Positions 1 through 7,196 of a DNA stretch of 7,196 bases are shown one piece after another. The stretch lies in assembly GCA_964413755.1 (NCBI GenBank), contig CAYPTW010000115.1:1-7196 (forward strand). The letters are read 5' to 3'. Positions within the stretch are counted from its first letter, which is position 1. Each line of letters opens with the position of its first letter. The notes under the pieces were generated by a model. That model was not told where the DNA came from and searched no databases. It saw nothing but the letters and a program-made list of their open reading frames with translations. The stretch comes from XN24 sp964413755 (GTDB lineage Bacteria > Pseudomonadota > Gammaproteobacteria > Steroidobacterales > XN24). A program made the position numbers and the translations under genes.

Positions 1-1
1 T

Positions 2-35
2 ACTGGGAGCGCCGGGGAAAGTCGGCGCTCCCAGT
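2..35. repeat. REP-like palindrome upstream of the kinase gene
   Basis: CTGGGAGCGCCG at 3-14 is exactly complementary to CGGCGCTCCCAG at 23-34, giving a 12-bp stem with an 8-base loop. Its right arm (17-35, gaaagtcggcgctcccagt) matches 18 of 19 bases of positions 5023-5041, and in reverse complement it is close to 4846-4864. The family therefore occurs on both sides of the kinase gene. There is no T-run after the stem, so a repeat element (REP/REPIN type) is a better reading than a plain terminator, though it could still serve at the end of a gene to the left of the window. Confidence 0.75.
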
Positions 36-63
36 CTAGCCGGCGTCGGGCATCTGGTCGCGT

Positions 64-69
64 TATGAT
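64..69 (+). promoter_or_regulatory. Possible -10 box for the kinase gene
   Basis: TATGAT matches the sigma-70 -10 consensus in five of six bases and lies 107 bases before the GTG start, in otherwise GC-rich leader DNA. No acceptable -35 hexamer is found 16-18 bases upstream (the 17-base position reads CGGCGT), so the call is weak; an activator-dependent promoter or chance are both possible. Confidence 0.2.
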
Positions 70-175
70 CCCAGTGACCCTCCCGGCTGGAGGCGATTCC
101 TGGTTCTCGCCTGCCGCGAGCGACGGCAACCGAGCACCGGTCTCGCCCTGAACCGCGACAAACAACCAGCACGAC

Positions 176-4825
<4,650 letters not shown>

Positions 4826-4829
4826 GAGA

Positions 4830-4876
4830 CCGGGACCGCCGGCTCACTGGGACCGCCGGCTTTCCAGCCGGCCCGG
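4830..4876. repeat. REP-like palindrome cluster just after the kinase stop
   Basis: GGGACCGCCGGCT occurs twice in direct orientation (4832-4844 and 4849-4861, period 17). The second copy continues as GCCGGCT TTCC AGCCGGC (4855-4861 with 4866-4872), a perfect 7-bp hairpin, and the outer bases CCGGG (4830-4834) and CCCGG (4872-4876) can extend the pairing around it. The stretch actgggaccgccggctttc (4846-4864) matches the reverse complement of 5023-5041 at 18 of 19 bases. Starting five bases after the TAG stop, it could limit read-through or stabilise the 3' end of the kinase mRNA, but no T-tract follows. Confidence 0.75.
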
Positions 4877-4980
4877 CTCGATGCCGCGTCGGCGGCGTCT
4901 GGGCTGGTGCGAGGCCACGTGCGCGCCCGCCCGTCCAGCGGCGCACGATGCGCAATCGCCTGACTCCAGCGTCGCAGATC

Positions 4981-5011
4981 GCGCGCCGGGGGCATCGAGC
5001 CCCCGGCGCGC
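4981..5011. repeat. Perfect 13-bp inverted repeat with a 5-base loop
   Basis: GCGCGCCGGGGGC (4981-4993) and GCCCCCGGCGCGC (4999-5011) are exact reverse complements separated by ATCGA. The stem is entirely G and C, making this the strongest simple hairpin in the window. It stands between two convergent genes, where a bidirectional transcription barrier would make sense, but neither side carries a T-tract typical of intrinsic terminators. Its sequence is unrelated to the ACTGGGAGCGCCGG repeats nearby, although it sits only 12 bases before one of them. Confidence 0.8.
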
Positions 5012-5022
5012 AAAGCCGTCTA

Positions 5023-5041
5023 GAAAGCCGGCGCTCCCAGT
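5023..5041 (-). repeat. Single-arm copy of the REP-like repeat
   Basis: gaaagccggcgctcccagt differs from 17-35 at one base and, read on the minus strand, from 4846-4864 at one base. With the copy at 4846-4864 it forms an inverted pair about 160 bases apart, a spacing and orientation reminiscent of REP doublets (REPINs). Inference only: orientation is assigned relative to the 4846-4864 copy taken as plus. Confidence 0.7.
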
Positions 5042-5261
5042 GCTTGTCCCAGTGCGCGTCGGCTCGCCGCCGAAAACGCCAGAGTGACCGCCTCAACCGC
5101 CAGCCGCGTCGGGATAAATGCAAAGCTCGCGGACGATCTGCCACCGCCCTGCGGGGACAGCGACCGGTGATCGCCCGACGCAATGTGCGGGGGCCGAGCG
5201 CGTTCCGATCGCCACGCCCCAGCCGGAGCCCTGAGCAATGGGCCAGTGCCGCGACTGGCGA

Positions 5262-5762
5262 TCAGTCCATCAGGAACACAAGGAACGTGGCCGCGCCGCT
5301 CGCACCGTGCCGGCCCGCAATCAGCAGTCCCGACATCGCCCCGCCGTCGCCCAGGTTGAAGACCCGCAGCTCGGCGACCGCCGGGTCGTCGAAGACAGCG
5401 GACAGGGCGGCGCGGGCCGCCTCGGCGTCCTCGATCGTGTCCAGGATCATTGGCGTGGACAGCCGGGCGTCGGGGTCGGCAATGCCCCGCAGCTCGGCGG
5501 CAATGTCCGGCTGCACGCCGGTCGGGCGTGTATAGACCTCCTTCCACGGTCCCATCCATGCCTGTTCGCCATAGCGCTCCCAAAGCGTGCCGACGAAGGT
5601 CTTGTACGTCGACAAGGCCGCCTGCGTCAGGTCGTCGGCGCCCCCCAACGGCTCGTGGAACACCGCGCTGCCGAAGCCTCCCTGACTCGGCCCACCATAG
5701 GCCGCCTCCAGCTCGGCGACCGGGTCGTCTTTGGCATGGGTGTCAAGCTTCGGCTTGGGCAT
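5262..5762 (-). CDS. Hypothetical protein, 166 residues, no recognised domain
   Basis: I do not recognise the family. The frame has the G/C-rich third positions of a real gene and a balanced, acidic composition. The N-terminus (about 1-25) is charged and polar. A middle part (about 50-85) is rich in aromatics, with WERYGEQAWMGPWKEVY. The C-terminal part (about 100-166) has an alternating helix/strand look, with VAELRVFNLGDGG and a hydrophobic ATFLVFLMD end. There is no signal peptide or transmembrane helix, so a soluble cytoplasmic protein is likely. The ATG is the only start in frame before an upstream TAA, but no Shine-Dalgarno is visible before it, and a terminator-like hairpin sits about 20 bases upstream. 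It is convergent with the kinase gene and alone on its strand here. Confidence 0.75.
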   Translation of the reverse strand: MPKPKLDTHAKDDPVAELEAAYGGPSQGGFGSAVFHEPLGGADDLTQAALSTYKTFVGTLWERYGEQAWMGPWKEVYTRPTGVQPDIAAELRGIADPDARLSTPMILDTIEDAEAARAALSAVFDDPAVAELRVFNLGDGGAMSGLLIAGRHGASGAATFLVFLMD

Positions 5763-5781
5763 AAAAGCGTTTCGGTGTAAG

Positions 5782-5810
5782 AAAAAGGCAGCGCCCCGGC
5801 ACCCGGGGCG
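5782..5810 (-). terminator. Terminator-like hairpin in the leader of the 166-residue gene
   Basis: Read on the minus strand, CGCCCCGG (from 5810) pairs with CCGGGGCG (to 5792) over a 3-base loop, followed after CTGCC by five Ts (5786-5782). This is an 8-bp GC stem with a T-tract, close to an intrinsic terminator though the T-tract is five bases away from the stem. On the plus strand the same stem is followed by TTATTT, so it might act both ways. It lies about 20 bases before the ATG at 5762. It would therefore end transcripts arriving from the right, or act as an attenuator if the gene's own promoter lies further upstream. Confidence 0.5.
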
Positions 5811-6057
5811 TTATTTGGAAGCGACGGGCGCCCGGCGCCAGCATCCTTAGCGGCGCCAGGGCCGCGCCAGCGCTGCGAAGTCATGCGCGCATCACGATCG
5901 TCCCGCGGCAACGCTCGAGCGGATAGCTCGGGATTGGCCTGCGAGCCCTCGATCATCTGCGCGGGCATCCGGGTGGTGCCGTCGCGCTGTGCAGTCCGGG
6001 CGCTCACTCGACCGACAGTCTAGTGATGGCGCAGACAGGAAGGAAATCGGGAAACGG
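5811..6057. other. Stretch without a supported gene
   Basis: About 250 bases with no start, ribosome binding site and frame that fit together. A minus-strand frame beginning at 6007 reads through to the 166-residue gene in a different phase; its first 60 or so residues (MSARTAQRDGTTRMPAQMIE and on) look less random than a typical shadow frame, so a decayed gene is possible. No ribosome binding site or known motif supports it. The promoter of the minus-strand gene should be in or near this stretch, but I could not pick out convincing -35/-10 boxes. Confidence 0.4.
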
Positions 6058-6102
6058 CGTCAGCTAATCCCATAAGGTAATCCCCTAAGGGATTCGCTGA
6101 CG
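6058..6102. repeat. Nested inverted repeat with a 13-base tandem repeat inside
   Basis: CGTCAGCTAATCCC (6058-6071) pairs with GGGATTCGCTGACG (6089-6102) at 13 of 14 positions. Between and overlapping the arms, TAATCCCATAAGG (6065-6077) and TAATCCCCTAAGG (6078-6090) are adjacent direct copies matching at 12 of 13 bases. The second copy also allows an alternative small hairpin AATCCC-CTAA-GGGATT (6079-6094). It is AT-richer than its surroundings and is followed by TGTTTTCC on the plus strand. It could be a terminator, a protein-binding site with two tandem half-sites, or the relic of a small mobile element end. None of these can be chosen from the sequence alone. Confidence 0.7.
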
Positions 6103-6263
6103 TGTTTTCCCTACTCCATCTCTCGATTTCCGCAAGCCGCCTCGATCACTACGATTCACCGCGCGAGTGCGATCAGCGGCGAGGCATCGTCCGCATCAGG
6201 CCGGTTCGCCACGTACCGTCGTTTTCCGCCGCCGCCACTCCGTCCCCGCACGACTCGATCACC

Positions 6264-6415
6264 GGGAGGTTCGCTGTGCTGACAGCATCCATCGGGCGAC
6301 TGCGCTCCTAGCGCGCTTCTGCGACAAGGGCAACGACGGCAATCAGGTCGAGCTCGGAACGCTCGCCACGGTGATGACCAACGACAGCGGCCTGATCAAC
6401 CGCAAACATGCATGA
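6264..6415 (+). pseudogene. Probable small gene broken by a frameshift
   Basis: A strong Shine-Dalgarno-like GGGAGG (6264-6269) lies six bases before GTG at 6276, which opens MLTASIGRLRS and then stops at TAG 6309-6311. The neighbouring frame over the same region reads SIHRATALLARF and continues as CDKGNDGNQVELGTLATVMT, ending with NDSGLINRKHA at TGA 6413-6415. That part has the look of a real protein rather than a GC-rich shadow. Joining the two frames near 6290 would give an uninterrupted protein of about 46 residues starting MLTASIHRATALLARF. This suggests a one-base indel in a small gene or gene remnant. I do not recognise the family, and a sequencing error or a coincidental start cannot be excluded. 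Confidence 0.4.
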
Positions 6416-6482
6416 ACGACATCATTCAGCGGAGTGCGGACATCAGAGAGTGCCGGCTCACGATGACACAACACTGGCGCAA

Positions 6483-6511
6483 TGGGGCGCCGCCGTATCC
6501 AAGTCGCCCCA
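6483..6511. promoter_or_regulatory. Hairpin upstream of the lipoprotein gene
   Basis: TGGGGCG (6483-6489) and CGCCCCA (6505-6511) are perfect 7-base complements with a 15-base loop, ending 25 bases before the ATG at 6537. It could be a leader structure, an operator or the terminator of something upstream. There is no T-tract, only ATCTTGAAA. Its role is undetermined. Confidence 0.35.
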
Positions 6512-6536
6512 ATCTTGAAACAGAGAGCATGACTTG

Positions 6537-6854
6537 ATGAATCACTTCCTGAAGATCGCTGCCGCCGGCCTCGCCGCCGTCGCCCTCACCGCCTGCGTCG
6601 AGGAGTCCAGCACCCGCTCCGGCGCCGGCATGCAGGCCCCGGTCAACTACGACGATCTGCGCATCGGGAGCGACATGGCCGCCGAGCGCGGTCTGGAGAG
6701 CCGCGGCTTCGTTGCGGTCGACGGCAGCGAATCCGAAAGAGGCTTCTCCCACCTCATTATGTACAACCGCCAGACCGGCCAGTGCGTGGATTTGGAAACG
6801 AGTGGGGGCAAGGTCATGACCCTCAACGAGGTCACGCATCCGAAGTGCCGCTGA
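6537..6854 (+). CDS. Small outer-envelope lipoprotein, 105 residues, unknown function
   Basis: A lipoprotein signal peptide is clear: MNHFLK, a hydrophobic stretch, then the lipobox LTAC with Cys20 as the lipidated residue. The residue after it is Val, not Asp, so outer-membrane sorting is the default expectation. The mature part is only about 86 residues: a Ser-rich tether (22-35), then one compact region with RGLESRGFVAVDG, a YNRQTGQCVDL segment and a C-terminal HPKCR. Cys83 and Cys104 could form a disulfide in the periplasm. The pattern of RGF..., YN.QTGQCV and a C-terminal Cys recalls small secreted or periplasmic proteins of unknown function I have seen in proteobacteria, but I cannot name a family. 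The ATG at 6537 is preferred over TTG at 6534; only GAGAG at 6522-6526 could serve as a weak ribosome binding site. A secreted Cys-containing protein follows on the same strand. Confidence 0.85.
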   Translation: MNHFLKIAAAGLAAVALTACVEESSTRSGAGMQAPVNYDDLRIGSDMAAERGLESRGFVAVDGSESERGFSHLIMYNRQTGQCVDLETSGGKVMTLNEVTHPKCR

Positions 6855-6914
6855 GCGCCATCGAGAGCGGGGATCACGACTCTGACCGCTGCTTATTGAC
6901 CTGACGCCCGGACT

Positions 6915-6943
6915 TTGAAGGCCGATTGACGCGGGCGTACGTT
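6915..6943 (+). promoter_or_regulatory. Weak candidate promoter for the last gene
   Basis: TTGAAG (6915-6920) and TACGTT (6938-6943) are separated by exactly 17 bases and lie about 70 bases before the start at 7012. The -35 matches TTGACA in four of six bases; the -10 is poor. TTGAAGGC occurs twice here (6915-6922 and 6942-6949), so a direct-repeat binding site is an alternative reading. Confidence 0.2.
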
Positions 6944-6956
6944 GAAGGCATTGTCT

Positions 6957-6978
6957 GGCGCCGTTGGGCCGCGGCGCC
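6957..6978. other. Short hairpin between the two small envelope genes
   Basis: GGCGCCG (6957-6963) pairs with CGGCGCC (6972-6978) over an 8-base loop, followed by CGTTTCATTC. It might terminate the lipoprotein transcript weakly or be part of the leader of the next gene. The T content after the stem is low. Confidence 0.3.
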
Positions 6979-6996
6979 CGTTTCATTCGAATCCAT

Positions 6997-7002
6997 GAGG
7001 AG
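6997..7002 (+). promoter_or_regulatory. Ribosome binding site of the last gene
   Basis: GAGGAG ends nine bases before ATG at 7012. It is the best Shine-Dalgarno in the window and fixes the start of a gene that has no visible stop because the window ends. Confidence 0.8.
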
Positions 7003-7011
7003 TACCCGAAT

Positions 7012-7196
7012 ATGAAAGTTTCCATCGTTGCCGTCGCCATGCTGCTCACCGCGGCCGCCCCCGCTGGCTTTGCCTCGACCGCCTCGGAACGGGAATACCA
7101 GCGCGGCTACAACGACTGCTCCCAAGGCCGCTACGACCAGGACCAGCACGGCGAGTCCTACAAGAAGGGCTGCCGCGCCGCCGAGGACGGCCAGCC
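7012..7196 (+). CDS. Small secreted Cys-containing protein, N-terminal part (cut by window end)
   Basis: Sixty-one complete codons are visible with no stop, so the gene runs out of the window. MKVSIVAVAMLLTAAAPAGF followed by Ala is a typical Sec signal peptide, probably cut after Ala21. The mature part starts polar and has two similar motifs, EYQRGYNDCSQGRYDQDQH (28-46) and SYKKGCRAAEDG (49-60). Each has Tyr-x-x-Gly near the front and a Cys (Cys36, Cys54), suggesting a duplicated short unit and a possible disulfide. No enzyme motif is seen and I do not know the family by name. It lies 157 bases after the lipoprotein stop on the same strand and has its own strong ribosome binding site. That gap allows either co-transcription or a separate promoter. 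Confidence 0.85.
   Translation, partial: MKVSIVAVAMLLTAAAPAGFASTASEREYQRGYNDCSQGRYDQDQHGESYKKGCRAAEDGQ

Larger units (their letters stand above)
4826..5261. other. Intergenic region with repeats, no supported gene
   Basis: This 436-base stretch separates the kinase from the convergent gene on the other strand. Open frames cross it on both strands, but they are Arg/Pro/Ala-rich, lack ribosome binding sites and overlap palindromes, as expected of chance frames in GC-rich DNA. Besides the listed repeats it has a 9-base direct repeat TCCCAGTGC (5035-5043 and 5047-5055) and a 6-bp hairpin GCCAGT/ACTGGC (5242-5247 with 5254-5259) just beyond the stop of the minus-strand gene. The latter could be a weak terminator for that gene but has no T-run. 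Confidence 0.6.

Noticed and set aside
4948..5535. Open frames on the plus strand over the intergenic region and the minus-strand gene
   Set aside because: Arg/Ser/Pro/Ala-rich translations without a ribosome binding site that run across palindromic repeats; the minus-strand 166-residue frame has the better composition and codon pattern.
6102..6275. Plus-strand frame starting at 6102 next to the nested repeat
   Set aside because: It begins inside the inverted repeat, has no ribosome binding site and a random-looking composition; only its last codons (from 6276) coincide with the possible broken small gene.
4826..6536. CRISPR array, tRNA or complete insertion sequence in the non-coding stretches
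   Set aside because: No regularly spaced repeats of CRISPR length, no cloverleaf or CCA-type end, and no transposase frame were seen; the palindromes present are short and few.
6426..7049. Minus-strand open frames of 207 and 91 codons opposite the two small envelope genes
   Set aside because: The plus strand here has a textbook lipobox protein and a signal-peptide protein with a strong ribosome binding site; the minus frames lack motifs and start signals.

Overview
The window is GC-rich DNA (roughly two thirds G+C, strong G/C preference at third codon positions) from a Gram-negative bacterium. The evidence is Sec signal peptides, a lipobox lipoprotein and a BvgS/EvgS-type periplasmic-sensing kinase. 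Short palindromic repeats of the ACTGGGAGCGCCGGCTTTC type around genes and the general gene style would fit a gammaproteobacterium, possibly a purple sulfur bacterium. That placement is an inference from memory, not something the window proves.

Layout. Positions 1-175 hold a 12-bp perfect hairpin of the repeat family and the leader of the main gene. Positions 176-4825 (+) encode one 1549-residue hybrid sensor kinase with a signal peptide, four tandem venus-flytrap (SBP_bac_3-like) domains, one transmembrane helix, HisKA, HATPase_c, receiver and Hpt. Positions 4826-5261 carry no convincing gene but hold more copies of the palindromic repeat and a separate perfect 13-bp hairpin. Positions 5262-5762 (-) encode a 166-residue protein of unknown function, with a terminator-like hairpin just upstream of its start. 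Positions 5763-6536 are mostly non-coding, with a striking nested inverted/tandem repeat at 6058-6102 and what looks like a frameshifted small gene at about 6276-6415. Positions 6537-6854 (+) encode a small lipoprotein. From 7012 to the window end (+) there is the start of a small secreted cysteine-containing protein.

How the parts work together. The kinase contains every step of a His-Asp-His phosphorelay (His1054, Asp1347, His1490) and so needs only an external response regulator as output. None is encoded in this window, and less than 180 bases are visible upstream, so its partner is unknown. The two small envelope proteins at the right end lie on the same strand 157 bases apart. Each has a pair of cysteines in its mature or visible part and no recognisable enzyme domain; they may be functionally related, but the sequence does not prove it. 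The most notable item is the doubling of the sensor part of the kinase to four flytrap domains together with the absence of the PAS domain found in BvgS and EvgS. No complete mobile element, CRISPR array, tRNA or rRNA was seen.
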